Source: Macrolepiota albuminosa
Lineage: Eukaryota > Basidiomycota > Agaricomycetes > Agaricales > Agaricaceae
Reading direction: 5' to 3'
Length of the DNA: 64,000 bases
Assembly: GCA_027475525.1 (NCBI GenBank)
Contig: JAMWFC010000022.1
Location: 1,015-65,014, forward strand
In this document: positions 35,125 through 47,785 of the stretch, in pieces
Position numbering within the stretch: the stretch's first letter is position 1
How the letters are laid out: each line of letters begins with the position of its first letter
The notes under the pieces: generated by a model
Seen by the model: only the letters and a program-made list of their open reading frames with translations
What the model was told of the DNA's origin: nothing
Databases searched by the model: none
Program-made: the position numbers and the translations under genes

Positions 35125-36887
35125 ATGAGTAAGGTTGTCTTCGGTGTGTACTCATCCTTCAATGCGAATGTCTGTCTCTGAGTCATCTGCTATCAGTCGG
35201 CAATGTCCCTTATAACATGGGTGAAGACCAGCTTATTGATGTCTTCAAATCGGTTGGGCAGGTCGTTGGTTTTAGGTACTGTGCTCCATGTGGTCTGCTT
35301 TTTGCGTCTGGGCGTGTTCAAACTCAACTCTCTCAACTCCGTTTAGATTAGTTTTTGACAGAGACACAGGCAAGCCCAGAGGATACGGGTTTTGTGAATT
35401 TGCGGGTACATCAATTTTATTTTCGTGTGCTTTGTTTTTCTCTTTGTCTGACGTGAAGTGTCCTTATCTTCGACCATAAATATCAACCTCGTGCACAACG
35501 TGCGCTTCAAATCTGTATTCGCCGATCAAAATCAAACCCCCAAACCGCAAATCATCAAAAACACCTCGAACATGTTTGAACATCCCTCAACGTTATTCAC
35601 AACACTCAACCCGCTCTTCAAATGCAATCGGGTCGTTCAAAACCTGAACCAAAAAACAAATCACGTCGTTGTAAACGTATCTTCAACTTGTGAAAATAAT
35701 TCCTTCCTTGTGCCACACAACCCGTATTGGCTTGAAAAAGACCACGAAACTGCTCTTTCTGCTGTCCGAAACCTCAACAATACCGATGTAGGCGGGCGAC
35801 CGCTGAGAATCGATTTAGCGGACTCCGATCCTTTCCTAGAAGGCAAAACTACTGTTAGAGGAGAGATAATTGATGGTGGCACCCCAGGCCCTTCTGAACC
35901 CCGTCATGGATGGCGAGGGGGCGGTGGTGATAGCCGCCACGAATCAATTTTTGCAAATCTCCCGCCTGGTATCCAAATACCGCAAGGCGCGTCGGCGCTC
36001 GACTACATCAGTCAAACTTTGGCAACTATGCAGCCTAGTCAGCTTATGGAGGTGCTAGCGCAAATGAAAGTAAGACAGCTCTTTCGTATGCGTTTCGTCT
36101 CTATCTAAATATCTCCTGCTTTGTCAGGCGTTTGTTATCACGCATCCCGAGCAAGCACGAACATTGCTATCTGCACATCCTCAGTTTGCATATGCCCTCT
36201 TTCAATCCCTTGTTCTGAACAAAATCGTGGATTCGGCAATTTTGCAACGCATGCTAGCAGCTACAACTGGTGGTACTGCGCCCCCGCAAGCTGCCCGTCC
36301 GCCTGTTCCACCGCCACATCTACAACAACCGCAGCATCCTCAATACCCTCCTCCAATACCTCCTCAAGCCTACCCCCCGCCGCCTTTACAACAGCCACCC
36401 ATTCCAACACTCGCACCTCCGCCTGCTCCGACGCTGTACGGGCATCACGTGCCACCTCCACACGTAATGCCGCCGCCACCGATGGCACCATACGGCTACC
36501 GCCCGCCGCCACCCGCACAGCCCATGGTACCTCCTCCCCAAACACAAGCATCACAGCTTCCGACTACGCAGACTGCCACACCTGCGGCTCCCCCAGGAAT
36601 AAGCGATGATCAACGTGTTAGTGTTCAGCCATTTGCATTCCTTCTGCTCAGGGAAATTTAACTGGCTAATTTTCTTCCTTGACATTTCCGCAGGCGATGA
36701 TCATGCAAGTATTCGCTTTGACGCAAGAACAGATTAACGCTTTCCCCGAAGCAGAGCGCGCGGCCATTCAGCAATTGGTATGTATATGTCTTCTGCGGAT
36801 ACATTTATTACCCTACTGACATCCATTCTGTGCCTCCTATTTCAGCGTACACAATACAGCCAGCTGATGAATGGTGTCGGTGCTTAA
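35125..36887 (+). CDS. CSTF2: Cleavage stimulation factor subunit 2 (CstF-64/Rna15)
   Basis: CstF-64/Rna15 binds the GU/U-rich downstream element of pre-mRNA and acts in nuclear cleavage and polyadenylation. A first exon (MSKVVF) splices to the RRM: VGNVPYNMGEDQLIDVFKSV, RLVFDRDTGKPRGYGFCEFA, then HETALSAVRNLN and GRPLRIDLADSDP. RNP1 is RGYGFCEF. The hinge domain follows (LDYISQTLATMQPSQLMEVL, then FVITHPEQARTLLSAHPQFA). A long Pro-rich region with PPP runs leads to the conserved C-terminal domain (MIMQVFALTQEQINAFPEAE, ending MNGVGA-stop), which binds Pcf11 in the family. One intron (35406-35740) is 335 nt, far longer than the 50-65 nt typical here; the RRM reads straight across it. Divergent from the small heat-shock gene. 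Confidence 0.93.
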
Positions 36888-37095
36888 GCAGGCTATTGTC
36901 CATAATTATGCGCATTTATTAGTCAGATAGACCGTGCTACCATTCCACCTATGATCCGCCGTCGATTATATGTACACATCTTGACCTTCATGAGCGACAC
37001 CTACTTTGTAATGAAAATCACTTCAAAGGGGTACAATATGTGGATTTAATTGAATGCAGATTTACACATATATAGTTTGTTTTATATTGAAAAAT

Positions 37096-40000
37096 CTACA
37101 CTAGTTTGTTTTCCAAACTGCGCGCTTTCTTGAGTGCAACCAACTTCTCAGCAACCTCCACCAAGGGAATAATCTGCGACCTAGTCTTGCTTCCAACGTC
37201 ATCGCGGTTACGCACATTGACGGATCTGGCGTCAAGTTCCTCCTGACCAACAACTACACATTCGGTCAACGATTAGTAACGGGTCGGTCGTACTATAGAT
37301 GACAAAGACACAAACGTACCCAAAATAAAGTTGTACTGCGCAATTTCTCCATTTCGAATCTTTTTCTGAAGGGTATTCTCACCGTTGTCTACGTCAGCAT
37401 AGAGACCCAGCTCGTTAAGCGTGTTCGCAACTTCCGAGGCATACTCTTTCTGTTGACGTCATACACACAGCAATGAAGGAAGTAAATATAAATAAAGTCA
37501 GCACAGCCCCCTCGGTTCGGAACCAAATTACGTACATAGGGAACGGCAACTGGAATAACCAGGACTTGCCGGGGCGATAGCCAGAATGGCCTGGAAAGTT
37601 TCATGAGTTTTTACATCGGGGGAGTCTAGAGCCGCGTCCGACGCTGACGCACCATTTTCCGGCAAAGTGTTCTGTGATAATAGCAATGAATCGTTCCAGA
37701 CTGCCGAGGATTGCCCGGTGAATGATGACGGGTCTCGACGGCGGTCTAGTAGGATCGTTCGTATCCTCCGCCGCACGGTACTTCAAATTGAAGCGCTCCG
37801 GAAGCTGGAAGTCGAGTTGGATAGTCGCGCATTGGAAAGACCTCCGCAAAGCATCCCGGATCGTGATGTCAATTTTCGGTCCGTAGAACGCACCGTCACC
37901 TGGATTGAGCTCCCAATTTCCCGGATGATGTCTCTCAAGAGCTTTGGTAAGTTGCTATTACAACGGATCAGCATTCACATCCAATGTAGGCGCTCAGAGG
38001 ACATTCAACGTACTGCCTCAGCTGCATTCCATGTTTCAATGGTCCCAAGATAGTTATCAGGACGGGTAGACAGCTCGAGCTTGAATTCGAAACCGAAAAG
38101 ACCATAGATGTGCTGCATAAAATCAAAGAGATACCCGATCTCTTCCTCAATCTGTGACGACATGCAGAAGACATGGGTGTCGTCTTGCACGAACCGCCTG
38201 ACGCGCGTCAAGCCAGTGAGAGCTCCAGAAGCTTCATTACGGTGGATGATGCCGAACTCCGCCATACGAATGGGCAACTCCTTGTAACTGCGATCCCGTG
38301 AGTCAAAGATCAGACAGTGACCAGGGCAGTTCATTGGTTTAAGCGCCCATTTCTCTTTTTCAACATCAAGGGCGAACATATCATCCTTGTAGTTTTGCCA
38401 GTGACCCGAGGTTTCCCATAGTTTGCTGTTATACATATTTGGGGAGATGACTATGACGCAAATGATGAAACATCACGTTAGGAACGGAAAGAGGTATACG
38501 ACTAACCCTCTTGATAGCCACGCTTGAAGTATTCGGACTATGATGTCGGAATAAGAAACGATCGTCGATCACTGATAAGTTGGTTCCTTACCCGCATGAG
38601 TTCAACCAGCGTGTTGTATATCCGGGTGCCATGAGGAAGGAAGAAACAGCTTCCGGGGCTCAGATCATTGAAGAAGAACAATTCCTGATCCTAAAGTGAT
38701 GATAAAGCGTCTGAGAGGATGAAAATAGTAAAGAATATACCTTGCCAATCTTCCGGTGATCACGCTTTGCAGCTTCAGCTAAGAATGCCTTGTACTCGGT
38801 CAACTGTTTCTTGTCGGGAAACGATATACCATAAATTCTTTGTAGCGATTCCTTCGTAGGATCACCAAGGAAGTAAGATGCAGAGTTCTATTTTTGTAGA
38901 GGTCCGATCAGTGCTTCATCAGATAGATAGAGTAGTTGAGCGACCTTGGTAACCATAAATGCCTTGATCTTGCCAGTGTGGGGAATGTGAGGACCAATGC
39001 ACAGATCAATCATTGGCCCACAGCGGTATACAGTAGTAGAGGTACCATCAGGAATTTTAGTCTCGATAAGGTACTGCTTATACTTGTTATACTGATTCAA
39101 GGTATGAGGTTTGAGATCCATAGATATGTATATGAAACACACATTGAACATCTCTAAAAGTTTCTCCTTGGTAACAACCAAGCGCTCGAATTTTTGCTTC
39201 TCCTTGATCACGCTCTCGGTGATCTTTTCGAGGGCAGGGTAGTCAGTGTTTGAAACAGGTCTGCTATATGTCAATTAGAATCCAGCAATAAAACAAGTAG
39301 ACATACCGGTCCTCGATACCCATCTCGTAGAAAAATCCATCATCAGTCGGGGGACCAAGACACAAATGACAACCATAGTGCCGCTCGGCAGCCTCTCCGA
39401 GTACGTGTGCTGACGAGTGCCAGAAGACCTTCTTACCCTCAGGATGCTCAAAGTCCAAGAGCTCTAGTTTGACTGATTTTTCTAGAGGACGGTCTAAATC
39501 CCAGAGGGCGCCATCGACCTAAAGCCCGTCAGTAATAGTTTGACCACTGGCTGGTCCAGCAACAAACCTTAGCAATGACGACGCGTTCTGACAAGCTTTT
39601 TGACACCTCCTTTGCAACATCCATAGGACTGGTCTCCCAACTAGTGCCTTTTCGCTCTGAACCATCGGGCAGGGTGATGGTAATCTCTTCCCGAGGCTGA
39701 GCTGTGGCATAATTGAGATCGGAAAAGCATTGAGGCGATGCTAAACAGACCCTTCACAAAAGCATCTTGTTCTGCTTTTAGCTCTTCAAAAAGTTTAATA
39801 CGATGATCGAAGAAGTCAGGCCTAGGTTGCAGCTATTAAAATTTCAATCAATAGGTATAAAAGCTATGCGACGACATATATACCTCTAAAGGATAGCTCG
39901 ACCCTTCTGTAGTCTTAGCTTTCTTATCTTTTGGCTTTGAATCGTTAGCAATCGGACCGTGCTGGCTCTTGAGAGCCGGAATCTCGGCTGGATGGGACGA

Positions 40001-40147
40001 GGAGGCGACTGGGTGAGTAGCCATAGTCCGTGCTGGCAATGAATGGTAGAGCTGGAGAACGCGAAAGGGCCTGATACGTGGACAGAACGACGTGTGACGG
40101 AGAAATGGGAAACAAAGCTGAGTTCGAGTCAGCTTCTGCACAAGCAT
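37096..40147 (-). CDS. THS1: Threonyl-tRNA synthetase, probably dual cytosolic/mitochondrial
   Basis: ThrRS charges tRNA-Thr. Domains in order are the TGS domain ([20 protein letters not shown]), the editing domain ([38 protein letters not shown]) and the class II catalytic core. The core shows [34 protein letters not shown], the zinc-binding MNCPGHC, motif 2 ([15 protein letters not shown]), [18 protein letters not shown] and motif 3 ([18 protein letters not shown]). The anticodon-binding domain ends [14 protein letters not shown]. The cytosolic start is Met at 40024 ([11 protein letters not shown]). An upstream in-frame Met at 40147 adds 41 residues rich in Arg, with no Asp or Glu ([20 protein letters not shown] ...), typical of a mitochondrial presequence. 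Alternative starts could therefore supply both compartments. The gene sits 230 bp from the VPS15 3' end on the same strand. Confidence 0.93.
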
Positions 40148-40376
40148 CCAAAGATCGATCAGTGGTCACGTTCTCAGAAAAACCACCGAGAGCGCATCAC
40201 ACGACAAATCTGATTCTCCTATCTTATCTCTCAGTTGTTCGTTCCTCTGGCCTAAGACAACAAAAGAACGTAGGGAGAGGTAAAGGTTGTCGTACATACA
40301 ATATACACGTCCCATAGAACTAGAGTGAGAGTAAATTATTTATTATACAAGGTATATATCGACCACAGCTGGAGCA

Positions 40377-43300
40377 TTAGTCTCCAAGCTCTACTCGCCA
40401 CACTTTGACAACACCTGCCCGGTCCCCGCTGATGATACCTCCACGGAAAGGCGACTCTAATGACGCCAGCGCAGTGATGACATCCTGATGTGATCTCAAC
40501 AGATTTTGCTGACTCTGCGTGATCAATGACATCCGCTGCGGTGGTCGACTGCTCTGCGACGCGGTAGCAGATGCTGATGGCCAAGTCTCCACATACGTAG
40601 ACGCAGATCCAGTGCTGAAGGCTCTGGGTTATATCAGTAAAACAGTCCTCACACTCGAATGAGTATGGAGATAAAAGGACGCACTGATAAGAAGGTCGTT
40701 CAGTCTCATTCTCCATCCCACTTAGTATCGCCGTACGTTCCAGCTTGCCCAGATCCCACAACCTTAGTTTGCGGTCCTCCGAACCACTAATCATAAAACC
40801 CTTCGCCATCATCCGCATCGTCGATGGATTCTCGACAATACTACTAAACTCTGACCTGTGTAATGTCGAATGTCCCGCAAAGTCCAGCCCCACAACAAAT
40901 GCACGGATATCTGGAGCCGGGACAGAGGGCAGAGCCGGATCCCTCGAAATACTTGCGCTGCGAGACGGCAGACGAGGCGTCGTCTCTGAGAGATCGCCTC
41001 CGGCCTGCCGCAAGCGGACAAGAGAAGCAATGGCTGCTGCTGGGTTTGTCTCAGCATCGACACCAACGAGCTCGTGTGGATCAGGTACAGCATCAGCACT
41101 TGAACCTATCCTTGTCATGAACGTCTCCATCAGCACCGCCTTCTCAATGTCCCAAACCTCCACGAGGTTCGTGTACGACCTGTCTGTAATGCGCTTTGAC
41201 GACTCCATCGACACCATGACCCAGTTGCCTTTGCCCTTTGAAGGATGTATGACGCATTGGTATATGCGGACTGATCTTCCGGTCGAGGCGACGCCAACGT
41301 GCCAACTACGGAGAAGTAGACCAAACCGACGATCCCAAAGTGAAAGGATGCCAGTTGAAGTCCCGACGACGAGCCATGAACGTTTCCGATCGATACATAG
41401 GCAAGTAATTGGCCCGTAATGTCGAGGATTCTCCATAGTCTGAAGGACACGCGTTGTCCGCAAGTCCAAGACAGTAATGATAGAATGTGTTGTCGCGTAA
41501 ACTAGGTTTGACGATGTTTCTAGCTCCCCAAAGTCAACAATTAACGAATGAAGCTATACGAATTACGAACCTGAATTGAAATGTGTCATGCACGTAATAT
41601 ACTCTCCAACATTATCTACACGGTGTTCACGTACAAGTTGCAGCTTCCCATATTTCGGCAGTGCTCCGGTCTGCGTAATATGCACTCGGTTGATATGCAG
41701 ACTCCCATCGTCCGCTGCGCTGGCAAAGCAATACACACCCTCCAACATACACACGCTCTTGACGCGCGCGTGATGCTGGTTATATGTATGTCTCGGCTTG
41801 CTCGTGACATTGCGCTCAAGGCGCGCAGTGTCCCAGATCTTGACTGTCTTATCATCCGACGCAGTCACGAAGAACGTGTGGTCAGGCGAGACAGCGATCC
41901 CAGTAATTGCTTCTGAGTGTGATGCAAAGTGGGCAATCAAGGTTGCATCGGTTTGTCGTGACTTTCCACCAACGCCATGGCGGACGGCACCTCGTCGCCT
42001 GACAGGCCCTTCGTGGACTTTGGGGCCAAAATCTTGTTGGAGTTCACGACTGTTATCAAGATAAAGATTTTCCAAAAGGTTGCTGATCCCTGGCTCCTGC
42101 CCATCTAGAATAAAAAAAATATTAGTACGACTCGGTATCAGATACCTGAACTAAAATACTACCGTAGGTTGAAATTTGCAAAGCAGAGGGCACTCGTGAC
42201 CGTGGTCGGAGAGTTGCGGACATAGATATTGGTGAGGATCTGCCGGATAGATCAGGAGACTCCTCTGATCGTATCTTGGAATGAGTGTCCAAAAGCCCCG
42301 TAGCGTTAGCTTTCGAGGGCCCAACGGCAGGCGCCGCTTTCTGACCATCAGTGCTTCCAATAAGGAGCCGACTAGTCGGCCGATATGTCTGGGAATTCGC
42401 GGCTGATAATATGGACTCTGTGGGGCTCGATGGTCGTCCATGGGTCTGCGGGAGACCAGAGGCAGGATGGGAAACAGATGAGATGGATGGGGTGACAGGC
42501 GAGAAGTTGCCTCGAGATATAGGCGGAGGACCCGACCCAACAGGGGATACAGATCCGCTGATAGTCTGTAATCTGCGACGAAGATCTTCGAAGGGTGTTC
42601 CAGAAGCGCTGTAGTCTGCGCTGAGCATGCGGTTGGAATAATTCGGACTGAGTAAAGGCGTCCGGCGGTCTGAAATATCTAGTGTGGATCTTCGTGAGGA
42701 TGAAGTGAGACGGGAGTAACGGGAGATTGATTCAGAAGAGGTGCGATTTTTCAAGAATACTGTTTGTGGTACGACACCCAGCTTTTGAAGCTCAATGTCT
42801 CCCATGACTTTGAGGTTTTTACCAGTCTCAGGGTCGGAGTTTAGACGTGATGCAAAACTGTATCATCGTAAGTAGATGTAAGTAATAGAGAACCGCGAGT
42901 TACAATCCATCGCATACCTTGAAGTAGCATTAGCTAGCTTCAGAATGTAGTCCCTCATCGCATGTAATTTGCTCTCCTCGCTCGAAGTCATTCCAAGTTG
43001 CTGCAGCTTCGCAAGATGGGCTTCATCCCTGGACAGGTCATTCATATGCTTTCAGAATAATATTGATCTAAACACAGACTCACTCTTCAGACTTATTCCT
43101 CGCAATGGTACTGTTCCCGGTCTTACGTACGGCTATCACGCTTTCACGGGGAGATTCAACTTTGGCAGTGCTGCTTCGTCGCACGCTGCGCCAGAAACTC
43201 GTCTTGTCTGCTTTCATTGCCCACTGAACAGCAGCGTCAAGGATCTGTCTTGGAAGCTATGTATTACGCTGATCTATCAGTTTTTGTCATAACATTGAAA

Positions 43301-46241
43301 TCGTTCAACACGAACAGGAGGTTTCATAGCCATCAACAAGCTCAACTCTTCTATTTCCTTCACATCGCACTTCAGGAAATGTTTAAGCGATGGATACAGG
43401 ATGCACCAGACATCGCTTGGAGGCAAGTGGCGGACAGCAGAAGCAATGAAGGCCGCCGATCCTGAGACAAGGTACAAATCTTGACTAGTTAGGAAGATAA
43501 AAAAATCAAACCTTGTCTTATCCACACATTTGGATGGTAAAGGAAGCTGAGTGTCGCGCTCATAAGCTCCCAAATACGCATTTTTTGGAACAGACCCAGT
43601 TCACAAAGACTCGTCAAAGTTGAGAGTACCTTGGCAACCACTGTCTCTTCAACATCTGTACAACACCGATTAAATCACTTTGTAATCTTGCCTTGTTGAA
43701 GAAGCTACCAACCTGATAGGGCCTGTACCATAAGAGGGAGAATGTACTCCTCTAAACTCCGCCCTCCAGCACAAGCAGCCACATCAACAATGCTTTCAAA
43801 GAATGCATACCGCAAAAGCCAATCACGGTCATTGAGATATGTGATCATGTGACTTAGGAGGACATCGTTGGTCTTTTGTCTGCCTAGAAAAATGCACAAA
43901 GATGAGATGTTATGCAATACAGCACGCTTTACTATGCTGGATGGATCCATCAGAAGAGTCGAGAGATGGTCCTGGATACTGTTCTGCAGGTCTTGCAGGC
44001 TAACATCATATGAAACCTGAATTGTCATTATACAACATCATAAAACAAGCAAGATGTGTAAAATAACTGACCTCAAAATGACCTTGATCATACTCTTGTA
44101 CATCGACAGCGAGTTTGAAAGCCCCATGAGCCTTGAGCGCCTGTGCCATCTCGAGATACCGCATGGCAGTATCTGCAAGCTGCACAATACACTGGGCAAA
44201 CATACATCGGACTGATACTTCAGGATCTTGTAATAGATGCTTAAGATGCGGTATGATATATTCGGGAAAGATTGCAGCATTCGATGGTGTAATCACAGTC
44301 ACCAACATGAGCTACACCAGTTCTAGTAAGTACAGAACGAAGGACAGAAGTGAGAAACGCACAACTTGCATCAAGGTACGCAGAGCTGCTGAGCGAACGA
44401 TAGCAGCCTCGTCATGCAAAAGCTCAATGATATACGGAAGCATTCTATCAAGCTTCGCCTCGTCAGTGAGATGGCAAATAAGCGCGAGGAAAACGTCCAA
44501 AGCCCGGATTTTCGATGTTGGTAAGTGACAGTTCCGGATGTGAGCCGTAACCAGTGCAAGGATGATAAGAGCAGGACCATCTTAAGGAGTATAATTAGAT
44601 CTTCCAATTGGTTGAAACTAAAAAGAGTAACCTTCATAGGCAGCCGTACGTCCTTTACGCGGGTTGTGTAGAGTGGGTTCGCGATTTGGGATGTAGAGCT
44701 CGACGGGAAGTATATCCTGGACACCATAAATCACTAGCGCTGTGCTTACAAGATACAGGGCTACCCACCTGAAAAGCTCGTGATACACCAGTAGATGCCG
44801 ACGTATGCTCGACGTCCGACGACGGTTCATTTGCAACTTCAGTCAACAAGTACGGCTCTATACTCTCATAGTCTGCCCATAACTTCTCCACCCTGTGATC
44901 AGCCTCGCTCGGATGCGCTTCAGACGTCGTTTCCGTCGTTGGAGCACCGACGGCTTGAGAAAGCGAGGAACCAGGCCGTAACGTCGTTGTAGATGATGAA
45001 GGCGCTATTCCTAAGGACGTTGCAGTCGGAGGTGACGGGGCGTGATACGTTGGACAGATGTCGTTGATGGTTGAGACGTAGTTGTGAAAGGAGTAGAAGC
45101 ATTCAGGAAATACAATGCCGCGTGAAGTATGCAAAAGAGTATCGAAAGATGGACGACCAGATGGATCAAGAGCGATCATTTGCTTTATCATATTCTACTG
45201 CCATTGATGAGAATGTAACAATAAATGAGGAGGAAGTACTTGCCCTAACACCTTCATCGATATTCGCTAACTGTGCATCGACACTAAGTTCCCCTTCTCG
45301 ATACTTGAACAGTTGACTGAGGTTGAAAAGCGGAGTGCCTTCCAGGAACAATTCTGCAATGACGCATCCCGCACTAAAACAGTCCATAGCTTCTGTAACC
45401 TTCCCGTCACGCTTTCCCTCAGTCTCATCCATCGCCAGCTTAGATTTCTTTGCACTTATCTCGGGATTTGCGCTGGCTGTGTAGAACCGTTCGGGCGCAA
45501 TATAACACGTTCGCCTTCCCGAAGTATCAAAAAAGAATGAAAAGTCAGCAGGGTCATCCAGAGGGAGGTAAGTTGGTTTATATGACGCGAAGTCAGAGAG
45601 GTAGACCCAATTCCAAGACGTCACTAGGACATTCTGCGATTTGATGTCACCATGGGATATCTTTCGATTCCTTGCGTCACGCAAAGCATGCAATAGCTGG
45701 AAGGCTATCCATCGTTTCTCTATCATGCTCAAAAATGGTCGAGTACTGAAAAAGTCAACGATTCCAAGGCGACCATAGCAAGTTTGATAAAAGACACACC
45801 TGATACGGTCATACAGGTTGCTTGCAATCCATTGTCGGACAATGTAGCCCGCCTTGTCGGTCTCCACAAAAGCTTGATAGTTGTAGACGTTGGGAATATC
45901 CTGTAACGCTTCTCTTTCAACTAACCAAAGTAAGGACTACCTCATCATTTTGATATTAAACACCCACTCTTCAACCTGCGGTGGTAATTGCGCAACGACA
46001 AACCAGGATCTGGTTTTATAAAGATCTTGATAGCAAGAGAACCGGATTTGTGGCGACACTTTACGGACTTTAGGAAGCGAGCTGAACCAAGGCTGCCGAA
46101 ATACTGTGAGTTGGAGAATGAGATCAGAGGAAGCAACGCGTACCTTTTCTCATAGATAATATCTATACCAAGTTCAGCTACAAACGAGTCTAGAGCTCCA
46201 GTGGTTCGCGTCAAGGTCGATCCAGAGTGAGCATTGCCCAT
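40377..46241 (-). CDS. VPS15: Vps15 / PI3-kinase regulatory subunit 4
   Basis: Vps15 anchors and regulates the class III PI3-kinase Vps34 in autophagy and endosomal sorting. The product begins MGNAHSGSTLTRTTGALDSF, with Gly2 fitting N-myristoylation. The kinase-like domain has KSVKCRHKSGSLAIKIF, ISHGDIKSQNVLVTSWNWVY and LSDFAS in place of DFG, plus a lengthened acidic/Lys-rich insert before the CFSAGCVIAELFLEG segment. HEAT repeats follow (LLHDEAAIVRSAALRTLMQV; LKHLLQDPEVSVRCMFAQCI; MTYLNDRDWLLRYAFFE-type). A Ser/Pro-rich linker leads to a C-terminal WD40 propeller (HSEAITGIAVSPDHTFFVTA; DDKTVKIWDTARLERNV; FMISGSEDRKLRLWDLGKLE; GDRAGVVKVWRVELGD-stop). The gene has many short introns and looks intact. 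The start at 46241 is fixed by the myristoylation motif. Confidence 0.94.
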
Positions 46242-47785
46242 GCGGGTTCACAATATCTGGCGGCAGGCGTAATGAGGCTTCTATAAGCTGCCCTGTGCTC
46301 CAATGTGCGCAAATTAATCGTCTTAAGTCTTTCTAACCGCAGCAAACGAAGACTGGACAAGATTTTTGAGATGCACGACGGAAGAATTACGCTCGTCGCT
46401 GACGTCCGAGTCAGTTGGGAGCGCTTGTTTGGTCGGAACTTTGGCAAAAATCCTAAATTGGGATTATTCTGGCCCAACACTCGTGAATTCTAACTTCAAG
46501 TTGTTAAAGGCGTTAGTTAGGCCTTCGGCTGGCTGTTGCGCTCTACAACGACTTGGCCTCTCTTCCTTGGGAGTACACCAATCAGCATGGTAGATGTACT
46601 CCAAGGTTAGAAGCTCAAAGTGGTGAGCCTTCTGAAATGCCCAAGCTCAGTTTATTGACGATGTTCTATAGCACGGTAAGCGTGGTCGGGTAAGTTCACG
46701 GTCAGTGATGTCCATTTCACTTCAGAACCTTTCCTCTTCTCAATTCTATTATGGACTCAGTCATTCGAGACTCTCCCATAGTTAGTAAGGTATACCCACT
46801 CGTGCTCGGGTCACGGTTAAGTCAAATCAGAAATACTCAAACTTCACCAATGCAATCAGACCTAAGTTTTCCCTTGATGAGCGTGTTTACTGTTCGCTGG
46901 TAGGACGCGGCATCAGTTCCTCGAAAAAGTACCTGTATTCTCCTTCCTATTTAACAGTCCTTTCAGATGATACTTGCCCATTTCTCTTGCTCTGCTACGT
47001 TTCTGGTTCACAAATTATCTGGGAAGAATCTCGTTGGAATATCGACGTAGACAAGCTCAGACTATGTCAAATGTCTTTACCACCGCCATCTGTCAAGTGA
47101 ACATCACAAGGTCTTCAATGCTCGTGGAATTAATCACATGTTTTACGCATGGGGCCCTGATCATCTTATCTTTCGGTACATCTTTCCTATCGATGCGAAA
47201 AATGAGTTAATCTCATCCACATGTATAACGATCTCAGGTGTGTAGGCCAACCGCAATACTACTAATCGTCAATTACGGTCCAAGAACCATTTTGAGTATA
47301 GCTCGATAATACCTTCCATCGGTCGAGGTAAATAATCTGGTCTTGACAAGTCCATCTAATACCTTCATATCGTTCACCAAAAACGTTTGGGGCTTTTGAA
47401 AGCTCGAGACCTTGGTCCAGGCTTTGTCGCATGGTGAACTATCAGCTATGCCCTAGCTTAACCTCAAGCTCCAGAAGAGCTCTTGTTCTTCTCATACCTT
47501 AATGTTTTTTTTTTTTTGTATTTGGTTGGTTTCTGTCGAATTTCACTCTCATTCCAGCCCTTTGGTACATTTTGTGCGGGTCGAATGATGACTTTTCATT
47601 CTGGAATATCTTCAAAGGAAATAGTTAACGTCGGCAGGTTTTTAAAATGGACGGCTTGACATTTGTAGAGTTTTGGAATGTAGCGTTGCATATAAACGCA
47701 GCTGCAAACGACCATCGTATTCCTCAACCCGTCTTCCAACAAAGCACTCATCGTAAACAACACCAGCTAAAAAAACTCATCCAAC
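46242..47785. other. Intergenic region between VPS15 and the lectin gene
   Basis: Divergent promoter space. No gene was recognised; frames at 46305-46593 and 46974-47210 lack family resemblance. A T homopolymer run lies near 47510. The right end holds the lectin promoter. Confidence 0.4.
47690..47697 (+). promoter_or_regulatory. TATA box of the lectin gene
   Basis: The sequence CATATAAAC lies about 93 bp upstream of the lectin ATG. A CA-rich, A-rich leader without other ATGs follows, the usual layout of a strongly expressed fungal gene. Confidence 0.5.

Noticed and set aside
36261..36554. Minus-strand frame opposite the Pro-rich region of CSTF2.
   Set aside because: GC-rich proline codons remove stops on the other strand; the plus strand has the conserved domains on both sides.
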